In this document: positions 1-6,231 of the stretch, piece by piece
How positions within the stretch are numbered: the stretch's first letter is position 1
How the letters are laid out: each line of letters opens with the position of its first letter
Source of the DNA: Lentisphaerota bacterium
Lineage (GTDB): Bacteria > Verrucomicrobiota > Kiritimatiellia > UBA8416 > JAFGIZ01
Assembly: GCA_016929365.1 (NCBI GenBank)
Contig: JAFGIZ010000318.1
Location: 1-9,282 of the forward strand
Length of the DNA stretch: 9,282 bases
Direction of reading: 5' to 3'
The notes under the pieces: model-generated
What the model was told of the DNA's origin: nothing
Database searches by the model: none
Seen by the model: only the letters and a program-made list of their open reading frames with translations
Position numbers and translations under genes: made by a program

Positions 1-167
1 AGTGTCTCCAACAAACGCGCCGGCTCATCCAGGTAACAGATCACCATCCGCTCGACCGGCAACACGTCCCGCACCATGTTCGCCACCGACCGCAAACACG
101 CTCCAATCTCTATGTGCCGGCCCGCTTCCCGCCAAATCCCCAGCAAAACAGGTTCAAATGCCTTCAT
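1..167 (-). CDS. GAF-domain protein, N-terminal part; probable sigma-54-dependent activator (runs off the window)
   Basis: Only the first 55 codons are inside the window; the reading frame is open to the edge. The start is ATG at 167-165, preceded by AAAGG about four bases upstream. The segment begins MKAFEPVLLGIWREAGRHIE, and residues 20-52 (IGACLRSVANMVRDVLPVER, then MVICYLDE) have the helix-then-strand pattern at the beginning of a GAF sensory domain. An N-terminal helix with WREAxRHIEI followed by GAF is, from memory, typical of FhlA-like sigma-54 activators, which then carry an AAA+ domain and a Fis-type HTH. None of that downstream part can be seen here. The gene is divergent from the plus-strand genes, and a -24/-12 promoter and an inverted repeat lie between them, which supports the activator reading. 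The alternative is a GAF histidine kinase or cyclase. I am fairly sure it is a gene, and about half sure it is a sigma-54 activator. Confidence 0.65.
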   Translation of the reverse strand, partial: MKAFEPVLLGIWREAGRHIEIGACLRSVANMVRDVLPVERMVICYLDEPARLLET

Positions 168-194
168 GTACCCTTTCCATGTAACGCTATTGCT

Positions 195-200
195 ATGATA
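195..200 (-). promoter_or_regulatory. Possible -10 box for the GAF regulator gene
   Basis: On the minus strand the hexamer reads TATCAT, five of six to TATAAT. It lies about 28 bases upstream of the ATG at 167. No good -35 box sits at 16-18 bases, so recognition is uncertain. The inverted repeat at 200-219 occupies the spacer directly upstream. A protein bound there would probably block this promoter, which would fit autorepression of the regulator. Confidence 0.3.
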
Positions 201-219
201 TTGCACGGCCCCATGCAAT
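200..219. promoter_or_regulatory. 20-base inverted repeat, candidate regulator binding site
   Basis: The arms are ATTGCACGG and CCATGCAAT around a 2-base centre; they are complementary at eight of nine positions. The repeat sits in the divergent region and is more AT-rich at its ends than the surrounding genes. Its centre is about 87 bases upstream of the transcription start predicted from the -24/-12 promoter, a usual distance for the upstream activating site of a sigma-54 activator. It also lies next to the possible -10 box of the divergent regulator gene. The short word GCTAT occurs at 186-190, 192-196 and 220-224 around it. The palindrome is visible in the sequence; its role as a binding site is inferred. 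Confidence 0.5.
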
Positions 220-270
220 GCTATTTAACGGATCTCGCCAAAAAGGCTCCTGGGCGGGTGGAAACAGGTT

Positions 271-286
271 TGGCACAGGATCTGCA
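271..286 (+). promoter_or_regulatory. Candidate sigma-54 (-24/-12) promoter
   Basis: The site reads TGGCACAGGATCTGCA, against the known consensus TGGCACG-N4-TTGCA. The invariant GG (272-273) and GC (284-285) are both present with the required 12-base spacing. The mismatches are A for G after TGGCAC and C for the first T of TTGC. The predicted transcription start is near 297, leaving a leader of about 46 bases before the ATG at 343. A probable sigma-54 activator gene next door makes the match more credible. RpoN binding itself is untested. Confidence 0.55.
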
Positions 287-342
287 TCAGGCAACCTGGT
301 GCGTAACGAAACGCAGATCGGCAAACGGATTTCGAATTCGGC

Positions 343-681
343 ATGAAAACACCCTGGTATCGGCTGACGGGGCGTCCGTTGAACGCGGATGACTGCGTCG
401 ATTACATTCGCAGACGGCAACCCGAGCGGATCCGGCTGGACGTGCAATCCAGCGAGACGATCCGGGAATGGCTGCGTATCACGCGCTACACCGGACGCCT
501 GACGCTCGCCGCCGGCGGCGGCCGGCGCTCCTGCGACTTCGCCCTGGGCGGCCATGTCAGCACCTGCCTGGCGCCCCCCGGCGATGACGCCGCCGTCGCC
601 GGGGTCCGCCGGCGGCTGGATCATCTCCTCGCCCGCCTGCAGGCCGCCGGGACGGCCGTCGAGTGTCCCCGCCGTCCCTGA
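343..681 (+). CDS. Hypothetical protein, 112 residues
   Basis: I do not recognise this family. The reading frame has high GC at third codon positions, as its neighbours do, and it is the first gene after the predicted sigma-54 promoter. The ATG at 343 is the only upstream-limited choice, because an in-frame TAA lies at 304-306; no convincing Shine-Dalgarno sequence precedes it. The protein is soluble, with no signal peptide or membrane segment. The N-terminal half is rich in Arg and Asp. Residues about 30-70 alternate strand-like runs (RIRLDV, GRLTLAA) with a short helix, then a helix near residues 85-103 (RRRLDHLLARLQ) suggests a small alpha/beta or regulatory domain. The gene is followed after 58 bases by the membrane-protein pair on the same strand and may be co-transcribed with them. 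The opposite strand is also open here but encodes an Arg/Pro-rich shadow. Confidence 0.6.
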   Translation: MKTPWYRLTGRPLNADDCVDYIRRRQPERIRLDVQSSETIREWLRITRYTGRLTLAAGGGRRSCDFALGGHVSTCLAPPGDDAAVAGVRRRLDHLLARLQAAGTAVECPRRP

Positions 682-739
682 TCCGGCCGGGCGGCTTCGG
701 GGTTGTTGCCGGCGCGGCGGCGCGTTATGCTGGGCAACG

Positions 740-1081
740 ATGAACCAGCTTCTGCTCGGCGCGGCGTTCCCGTTTGCCGTCGGACTGATCCTGTACGTCC
801 GGCGCCGCGCCCGCGCGTCCCTTCGGCTGCTCACGGTCGTGCCGGCCGCCATGGCCGCGGGCGCGCTCTGGGCCGTCGCCCCCGATATCCCGCGCCTCCT
901 GGGCTGGTCCGGCCTCTACCTCCGCCTGGCCCGCTCGCCCTGGACGGATATCTTCCTGTTCCACTACACCATCGACCGCCTGGAATCCGACTCGCCGCTC
1001 TTCGGACTCGGGCTCGTGCTCATGGCCGCCGCCTTGAGCGCTGCGGCCTGGCGGGAAATGGCTCTGCGGGAGACGGACTGA
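740..1081 (+). CDS. Small multi-pass membrane protein, tandem copy A (113 residues)
   Basis: Three hydrophobic segments are visible: residues about 2-20 (AAFPFAVGLILYV), 29-47 and 86-104 (PLFGLGLVLMAAALSAAAW). An amphipathic stretch between the last two contains WTDIFLFHYTIDRL (68-81). Positions 50-89 align without gaps to positions 53-92 of the next gene, with 13 of 40 identical, including IPxLL, W, FLxH, RL and LxG. The start is ATG at 740; no earlier in-frame ATG fits a membrane protein, and the Shine-Dalgarno sequence is weak. The next ORF starts two bases after this stop codon, so the two are almost certainly co-transcribed and co-translated. No function can be assigned. The His and Arg in the conserved core may be functional, but this is inference. 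Confidence 0.7.
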   Translation: MNQLLLGAAFPFAVGLILYVRRRARASLRLLTVVPAAMAAGALWAVAPDIPRLLGWSGLYLRLARSPWTDIFLFHYTIDRLESDSPLFGLGLVLMAAALSAAAWREMALRETD

Positions 1082-1083
1082 AC

Positions 1084-1464
1084 ATGGCCCACTCGGCGCT
1101 TCATTTCTCCCTGGGCATGGCGGCCGGGACGGCCGTTGCCTGCCGTCCCCTGCTCCGCGCCCGCCGCGCCGGGGCCCGCCTCGCACCGGTTTACGGACGC
1201 TGGCTGCTCCTCTGCTACGGACTGGGCTGCTATGCGGTCATCCCCAGCCTGCTCCGACGTTGCGGCGTGTCCGAATCCGTGGTGTCGGCGGGCTGGATGA
1301 ACGTCTTCCTGTTGCACCCCCTGCTCACGCGCCTCAAGCCCGGCGGCGGCCTCCTCGGCCCTGCCGCCCTGCTCGTCTGCCTTACGGCCCAGTATGCGTG
1401 GCTGCTCCTGGCCCTGCGCCGCCTGCCAGCGTCTCCGCCAGCCGCGCCACGCTCCGCTCCGTAG
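1084..1464 (+). CDS. Small multi-pass membrane protein, tandem copy B (126 residues)
   Basis: Hydrophobic segments lie at residues about 5-20, 39-57 (WLLLCYGLGCYAVIP) and 90-112 (LLGPAALLVCLTAQYAWLLL). The conserved core GWMNVFLLHPLLTRL (70-84) matches copy A at W, FL, H and RL. The ATG at 1084 is preceded by GGA six bases upstream. The basic loop at 21-32 (RPLLRARRAGAR) suggests a cytoplasmic side by the positive-inside rule. The Pro/Ala-rich tail (residues 114-126) is read through the 3' end of waaA on the other strand, an 83-base tail-to-tail overlap at 1382-1464. A paralogous pair of small membrane proteins may form a heteromer. No known family was recognised, and function is unknown. Confidence 0.7.
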   Translation: MAHSALHFSLGMAAGTAVACRPLLRARRAGARLAPVYGRWLLLCYGLGCYAVIPSLLRRCGVSESVVSAGWMNVFLLHPLLTRLKPGGGLLGPAALLVCLTAQYAWLLLALRRLPASPPAAPRSAP

Positions 1465-2707
1465 CGCCCCGACGTTCGCGCACGGCCGCACCCGCCCGCG
1501 CGCCCAGCGTTTCGCGGCGCCCCGGGTCCGCCAGCAACATCCGCAACGCGGCTTCCAATTCCGCCGCATCCTGCACCTGCAGCAGTGCGCCGGCGGCAAC
1601 CAGCTCCTCGATCACAACCGGGAAATTCTCCATGTTCGGGCCCACGACGACCGGCTTGCCCAGCGCCGCCGGCTCGATCGCATTCTGGCCGCCGTGCTGC
1701 GTCAGGCTCTTGCCCACGAAAATGACCGTCGCGCAGGCATAAAAGTCCGCCAGCTCGCCCGTGGTATCCACCAGCACGACGTCGGCCGGCCCCCGGCTCG
1801 CGGGATCGCTGCGCATGACGTAGCGCAGGCCCGCCCGCCGGATCTCCGCCTCGACCGCCGCGCGCCGCTCGGCGTGACGCGGCACGAGCACGAGCTTGAG
1901 GCCCGGCACCGCCCCGCGCAGCCGCCCGAAGCTCTCGAGCAGAATCCGCTCTTCTCCCGGCCACGTCGACCCGCCCACGATCAGGGGATCCCCGTCCGCG
2001 ATGCCCGCCCCGGCCAGGAACGCGCGGGCCCGCGCCCGCCCGGCCGCGTCCGTGCGCGCGATATCGTACTTGGCACTGCCCACCACGTGCACCGCCGCCG
2101 GATCCGCGCCGAGGTCCAGCACGCGCCGGCGGTCGCCCTCGCTCTGGACCAGCAACGGCCGCACGGCCCGCAGGACCGGCGCCAGAAAACAGCGTATCCG
2201 CCGGTAGCCGCGGAACGATTTGGGCGAGATGCGCCCGTTGATCAGGGCCACCGGGATATTCCGGCGCGCCAGTCCGCGAATGAGATTCGGCCACAGTTCG
2301 CTTTCGGTCAGAATCAGGGCCCGCGGCCGCAGCCGATCCAGCACCCGTTCGACGATCCACGGAAAATCGGACGGAAAATAGATCAGCGCATCGTCCGCCT
2401 TCAGCCCCTGCTCCGCCACGCGGCGCCCCGTCGAGGTGGTCACCGAAAAGATAAAGCGCGCCCCCGGCTCCCGCCGCCGCCACGCCTCGACGAACCCCAG
2501 GGCGACATACGCCTCGCCCACGCTGACCGCGTGCACCCAGAGCCGGGACGGCCCCTCCAGCTTCCGCCGCAAAGCCGCGTCGTACACCCCGAAACGCTGC
2601 AGGAACCCGCGCCGGTACCCGCCCCGCCGGCACATGCGCCGGATAAAGCGGGGCAGGAGCAGCAGGTAGCCCAGCGTGAACAACACGTTGTAGAGGATCC
2701 ACTTCAT
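1382..2707 (-). CDS. waaA: 3-deoxy-D-manno-octulosonic acid (Kdo) transferase
   Basis: WaaA (KdtA) is a GT-B glycosyltransferase that moves Kdo from CMP-Kdo to the lipid A precursor at the inner face of the cytoplasmic membrane. The 441 residues begin with an N-terminal membrane anchor (about 3-21, WILYNVLFTLGYLLLLP). They then carry the catalytic SVGE with Glu65, TTSTG (90-94), TESELWPN (134-141), INGRIS (156-161), VGGSTWPGEE (244-253), LVPRHAER (274-281), DTTGEL (314-319) and the donor-binding KSLTQHGGQNAIEPAALGKP (332-351). The length is normal for the family, slightly long at the C-terminus, where the last residues (GGAGPGAATHTGP) overlap the convergent membrane-protein gene. The start ATG at 2707 has GGAAG as ribosome binding site (2711-2715), just before the xerC stop nine bases upstream. 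It is the last gene of the dprA-topA-xerC-waaA run. Whether it adds one or more Kdo residues cannot be read from sequence. Confidence 0.95.
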   Translation of the reverse strand: MKWILYNVLFTLGYLLLLPRFIRRMCRRGGYRRGFLQRFGVYDAALRRKLEGPSRLWVHAVSVGEAYVALGFVEAWRRREPGARFIFSVTTSTGRRVAEQGLKADDALIYFPSDFPWIVERVLDRLRPRALILTESELWPNLIRGLARRNIPVALINGRISPKSFRGYRRIRCFLAPVLRAVRPLLVQSEGDRRRVLDLGADPAAVHVVGSAKYDIARTDAAGRARARAFLAGAGIADGDPLIVGGSTWPGEERILLESFGRLRGAVPGLKLVLVPRHAERRAAVEAEIRRAGLRYVMRSDPASRGPADVVLVDTTGELADFYACATVIFVGKSLTQHGGQNAIEPAALGKPVVVGPNMENFPVVIEELVAAGALLQVQDAAELEAALRMLLADPGRRETLGARAGAAVRERRGATERSVARLAETLAGGAGPGAATHTGP

Positions 2708-2716
2708 GGGCTTCCG

Positions 2717-3703
2717 TCAGGCCCTCGGGTGCGCTCCGTCATAGACTTTCTTCAACCGTTCCACCGTGACGTGCGTGTAAATCTGCGTCGTCGACAGATT
2801 GGCGTGGCCGAGCAGTTCCTGCACGCTGCGCAAATCCGCGCCCGCGTCGAGCATATGCGTGGCGAACGAATGACGCAAGGCATGCGGCGACACACCCGGG
2901 TCCAGGTTCGCCTCGCTCAGGCAGGCCTTGAAGACGCGTTCGATGGAGCGCGTGCTCAGGGCGCCCCCGCGGAGATTGAGAAACACCGGCCGGGTCCGCC
3001 CCGCCGGATGTTCCGGCCACAGCGCGTGCGCCTGATCCATCGCCTCGCGCAAGGCCCGGGCCGCGGGATTGCCCAGGGGGCACAGACGCTCCTTGCGGCC
3101 CTTGCCGAGCACCGTTACGACCCCGGACAGCAAGTCGACGCGGTTCTCGGTCAGACCCGCGATCTCGCTCACCCGCGCCCCCGTGCTGTACAACGCCTCC
3201 AGGACGGCCGTATCCCGCGCCGCGGCATAACGCCGCGCGGCGTCCGCCGGCCTGCCGCCCCGCGCGCGCTGCGCCTCCCGGCGCAACGCCGCCTGCGGGG
3301 CGCCCAGCAGCCGTTCGACCTCGCGCACCGACAGCACCGCGGGCAGGGACCGCTCCCGCTTGGGCGCACGCAGCCCGGCAAAAGGGTTGACCGGCGTGTG
3401 TCCCTCGCGCAACAGAAACCGGTAAAAGGCCCGCAGGCTGGCCAGCTTGCGCTGCGCCGTGGCGGGACGGCAGCCGGCTTTCTGAAAGCCCGCCAGGAAT
3501 CGGCGCGCGGCGAAACGGTCCGCCGTTTCCCAGCACGGCTGCGCCGCCTCCCACGTAAAAGCCGCGAACTGCCGGATGTCGCGCAGATACGCGGCCACCG
3601 TATGGGAGGACGCGTTCCGTTCGGTCTGCAGGTACGTCAGGAAACCCTCGAGCCCCGCGTCGGGGGCGGCGCCCCCGGCCGCGCTGTCCTTAGCGCCGGG
3701 CAT
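2717..3703 (-). CDS. xerC: Tyrosine site-specific recombinase, XerC/XerD type
   Basis: Xer recombinases resolve chromosome dimers at the dif site near the terminus, usually as a XerC/XerD pair activated by FtsK. The 328 residues show the N-terminal SAM-like core-binding domain (about 17-105, FLTYLQTERNASSHTVAAYL) and the catalytic domain (about 120-320). The six catalytic positions are visible: Arg177 in STGARVSE, Lys201 in LGKGRKER, His274 and Arg277 in HALRHSFATHM, His300 in ELLGHANL, and nucleophile Tyr309 in TQIYTHV. An extra Arg/Ala-rich stretch (about 139-160) sits before the Arg motif and makes the protein longer than the usual 300 residues. The first ATG (3703) overlaps the topA end by 14 bases, with GGAAAGG at 3710-3716 as ribosome binding site. 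XerC rather than XerD is chosen from the gene context next to topA and dprA; the sequence alone does not decide. Confidence 0.9.
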   Translation of the reverse strand: MPGAKDSAAGGAAPDAGLEGFLTYLQTERNASSHTVAAYLRDIRQFAAFTWEAAQPCWETADRFAARRFLAGFQKAGCRPATAQRKLASLRAFYRFLLREGHTPVNPFAGLRAPKRERSLPAVLSVREVERLLGAPQAALRREAQRARGGRPADAARRYAAARDTAVLEALYSTGARVSEIAGLTENRVDLLSGVVTVLGKGRKERLCPLGNPAARALREAMDQAHALWPEHPAGRTRPVFLNLRGGALSTRSIERVFKACLSEANLDPGVSPHALRHSFATHMLDAGADLRSVQELLGHANLSTTQIYTHVTVERLKKVYDGAHPRA

Positions 3704-6227
3704 GGCGCGCCTTTCCGCGCCGCGCCGGGGCCTTACGGCCGATGCCGTAGCGCTCGGCCAGCGACGCGAAGTCCCGCACCTGGCCGGCGTAACGCCGCAC
3801 CAGTTTCTTGAGCGCCGCCCGCTGCCGCTCGGTCAGACAACCGCGCTCCCCGAAATGCCTGGCCAGCGACTCGTAAAAGGCGCGGTCGTCAAAGGTGCGC
3901 TTCCCCCGGGTCACCGGCTCCTTCCACTCCGTGACCGTGCGCAGCGCATCCAGCAGCGGACCGCTTTCCTCGTCCGCCGCCCGCTCCGGGGCGGTAAGCT
4001 CCAGCTCCGCCTTGACGCGGTCGAAATCCGGAATTTCGGCCGAACGCGCCAGGACGATCCCGTCCAGGGCCCGCGCCTGCGCCTCGGTCAAGCGCCGCCC
4101 GCCCTCCACGCGCGTCCGCAACGACTCCACGAACGCGCGCGCCTTCTCGTCGAGGTCCACCGCGTCGAGCAACTCGAATTTCTTCAGCGTAACCGGCCGC
4201 GGCGGGCGCAGCGACGGATCGTCCAGCAGGTCTTCGCAACCCGCCTCGCGCACGAGCGCGCCGGCCTCCGGAACCTGGTCGCGGTAGCGTACGGCCAGGC
4301 GCAGGAGCGCCTGTAGCTGCCGCTCGGTCACGGGCTTGCCGCCGCTTTCAAGCTGGCGTTCGATCGACTGGACAAACCGCTCGTCGCTGTACGTCCGCTT
4401 CCCGTTCTTGACCGGGGGATTCCATTCGCGCACGCTCTTCAGCGCCGCGAGCGCGCGCCGCAACAACGCGCCGTCGGCCGCCGGCGAACGCGTGTTCTCC
4501 ATCCAGACCTGGAACTGTCCGTAAAACGTCTCCAGCATGCGGTCCCATTCCAGCGTGCCGGCCTCGACATCGTCCAGCGAGGCCTCCATGGACGCGGTGA
4601 ACGCCACGTCAAACAGCGGATCGAGGGTCGAGACCAGCAGGGCGTTGACCTGCATGCCCAGCTCGGTCGGCGTCAACGTGCGCTTTTCGCGCGTCACGTA
4701 CTCGCGCTGATGCAGGGTGGACAGAATCTGGGCGTACGTGCTTGGCCGTCCCACGCCGTTCTTCTCCAGAGCACGGACGAGGCTGGCCTCGCTGTAACGC
4801 GGGGGCGGTTGTGTTTCCTTGCGGTCGGTCAGCCATTCCAGGCAGTCCAGCGGCTCCCCCTCGTCCAGGGGCGGCACCGCCGTCTCGTCGTCTTCGCCGT
4901 CTCCGTCCTCCGCGTCCTTGTTCGACGCCTTTTCGATGCCGCTGGCCTGCATGTAACCCGGAAACCGCACCTGCGAATCGGTCGCGCGCAACGTGTAACG
5001 GTCCGCGTCGGCGCCGGAGGCCACGGCATCGATGTCGACCGTGCGCTGGTCGATCAGCGCCGGGGTCATCTGGCTGGCGGTGAAGCGCTCCCAGATCAGG
5101 CGGTACAGCTTTAACTGTGCCGGGTCGAGGTGCGCCCGGACCGCGTCCGGCGTCCGTTGGACGTCCGTCGGCCGGATCGCTTCGTGGGCCTCCTGGGCCC
5201 CCGCGCGGCTGCGGTAGACATTCGGCTTGGCGGGACAGTAGGCCTCGCCGAACCGCTCGCGGATCAGGGCGCGGCACGCCTGCTGCGCCTCCCGCGCCAC
5301 GGTCACCGAGTCCGTGCGCATGTAGGTTATCAGGCCCGCCGGCCCGTCCCCCAGGTCCACGCCTTCGTACAACTGCTGCGCCAGGGCCATGGTGCGGCGC
5401 GGCGAAAACCCGCAGCGTCCCGAGGCGGCCTGCTGCAGGGTGCTGGTGATAAACGGCGGCGGGGGCCGCTTGTGTATCTCGCGCCGCGTGATTTTCTCCA
5501 CGCGCAAGGCGCGCCGGTCCAGATCGTCGCGGATGCCGGCCGCATCGCTTTCGCTCCGGACATCCGCTTTCTGCCCGTTGATCAGCGCCAGCCGCACGCG
5601 AAAAGGATCCCGCGGATCCACGCGTTTCCGCACCCGCGCCCCCAGCACCCAGTACGGTTCGGGCACGAAGGCGCGGATCTCCGTCTCGCGCTCGCAGACC
5701 AGACGCAAGGCGACGGACTGGACGCGTCCGGCGCTGAGCCCGGGCTTGATCCGCCGCCACAGCATGGGGCTGACCTTGTAGCCCACGATCCGGTCCAGGA
5801 TGCGCCGCGCCTGTTGCGCTTCGAAGCGGTTGCGATCCAGCTCCCCGGGATGCGCAAACGCGCGGCGCACCGCGTCCGCCGTGATCTCGTTGTATTGCAC
5901 CCGGTAAAAGGGCATGTTGCCGTCCTCGCCGCCCAGCAGCGCGCGCAGATGCCAGGCGATGGCCTCGCCCTCGCGGTCCGGATCGGGCGCCAGGTACACC
6001 GCTTCGCAGTCCCGCGCCGCGCGCTTCAGCTCGTCCACCACCTTGCGGCGGCCCCGGACGACGACGTACTTCGGCTGAAACCCGTTCTCGATATCGACAC
6101 CCAGCGATTTGACCGGCAGATCGCGCACGTGCCCCATGGAGGACTTTACGACGTACGCGTTGCCCAGCATCCGGTTGATGGTTTTCGCCTTGGCCGGCGA
6201 CTCTACGATAACCAGGAATTGACCCAT
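3690..6227 (-). CDS. topA: DNA topoisomerase I (type IA) with unusual C-terminal repeats
   Basis: Type IA topoisomerase relaxes negatively supercoiled DNA by passing a strand through a transient break. The 845 residues open with the Toprim domain (VIVESPAKAK, catalytic Glu9; DPDREGEA at 82-89). SAGRVQSVALR (165-175) follows, and the active-site Tyr302 lies in LITYMRTDS, with Arg304 beside it. An acidic loop at 436-456 interrupts the central domain before ALEKNGVGRPSTYA (486-499). The usual C-terminal four-Cys zinc ribbons are absent: only two cysteines (664, 797) occur after residue 570. Instead about 588-660 and 757-824 are repeats with VREWNPPVKNGKRTY...TERQLQALL and VTEWKEPVTRGKRTF...TERQRAAL, and 689-744 is a degenerate middle copy. 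The tail is basic (RKAPARRGKARHARR). Start ATG 6227 has GGAG at 6235-6238, overlapping the end of dprA. Well-supported function. Confidence 0.95.
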   Translation of the reverse strand: MGQFLVIVESPAKAKTINRMLGNAYVVKSSMGHVRDLPVKSLGVDIENGFQPKYVVVRGRRKVVDELKRAARDCEAVYLAPDPDREGEAIAWHLRALLGGEDGNMPFYRVQYNEITADAVRRAFAHPGELDRNRFEAQQARRILDRIVGYKVSPMLWRRIKPGLSAGRVQSVALRLVCERETEIRAFVPEPYWVLGARVRKRVDPRDPFRVRLALINGQKADVRSESDAAGIRDDLDRRALRVEKITRREIHKRPPPPFITSTLQQAASGRCGFSPRRTMALAQQLYEGVDLGDGPAGLITYMRTDSVTVAREAQQACRALIRERFGEAYCPAKPNVYRSRAGAQEAHEAIRPTDVQRTPDAVRAHLDPAQLKLYRLIWERFTASQMTPALIDQRTVDIDAVASGADADRYTLRATDSQVRFPGYMQASGIEKASNKDAEDGDGEDDETAVPPLDEGEPLDCLEWLTDRKETQPPPRYSEASLVRALEKNGVGRPSTYAQILSTLHQREYVTREKRTLTPTELGMQVNALLVSTLDPLFDVAFTASMEASLDDVEAGTLEWDRMLETFYGQFQVWMENTRSPAADGALLRRALAALKSVREWNPPVKNGKRTYSDERFVQSIERQLESGGKPVTERQLQALLRLAVRYRDQVPEAGALVREAGCEDLLDDPSLRPPRPVTLKKFELLDAVDLDEKARAFVESLRTRVEGGRRLTEAQARALDGIVLARSAEIPDFDRVKAELELTAPERAADEESGPLLDALRTVTEWKEPVTRGKRTFDDRAFYESLARHFGERGCLTERQRAALKKLVRRYAGQVRDFASLAERYGIGRKAPARRGKARHARR

Positions 6228-6231
6228 GCCG

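Noticed and set aside
682..739. Possible terminator or promoter between the 112-residue gene and the membrane-protein pair
   Set aside because: Only GC-rich partial self-complementarity; no stable hairpin followed by a T-tract and no promoter-like hexamers.
193..852. 219-codon minus-strand frame across the divergent region
   Set aside because: Arg/Pro/Gly-rich, crosses the AT-richer intergenic region and opposes the better-supported 343-681 and 740-1081 genes.
1230..2702. 490-codon minus-strand frame
   Set aside because: Shifted frame of waaA; Gly/Arg/Ala-rich, while the 1382-2707 frame carries all Kdo transferase motifs.
3690..3703. Frameshift between topA and xerC
   Set aside because: The 14-base overlap is an ordinary operon overlap; both proteins are complete with their own start and stop.
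1394..3811. 805-codon open frame on the plus strand
   Set aside because: It lies antisense to waaA and xerC, both with clear motifs; its product is Arg/Pro/Gln-rich without any domain, typical of a high-GC shadow.
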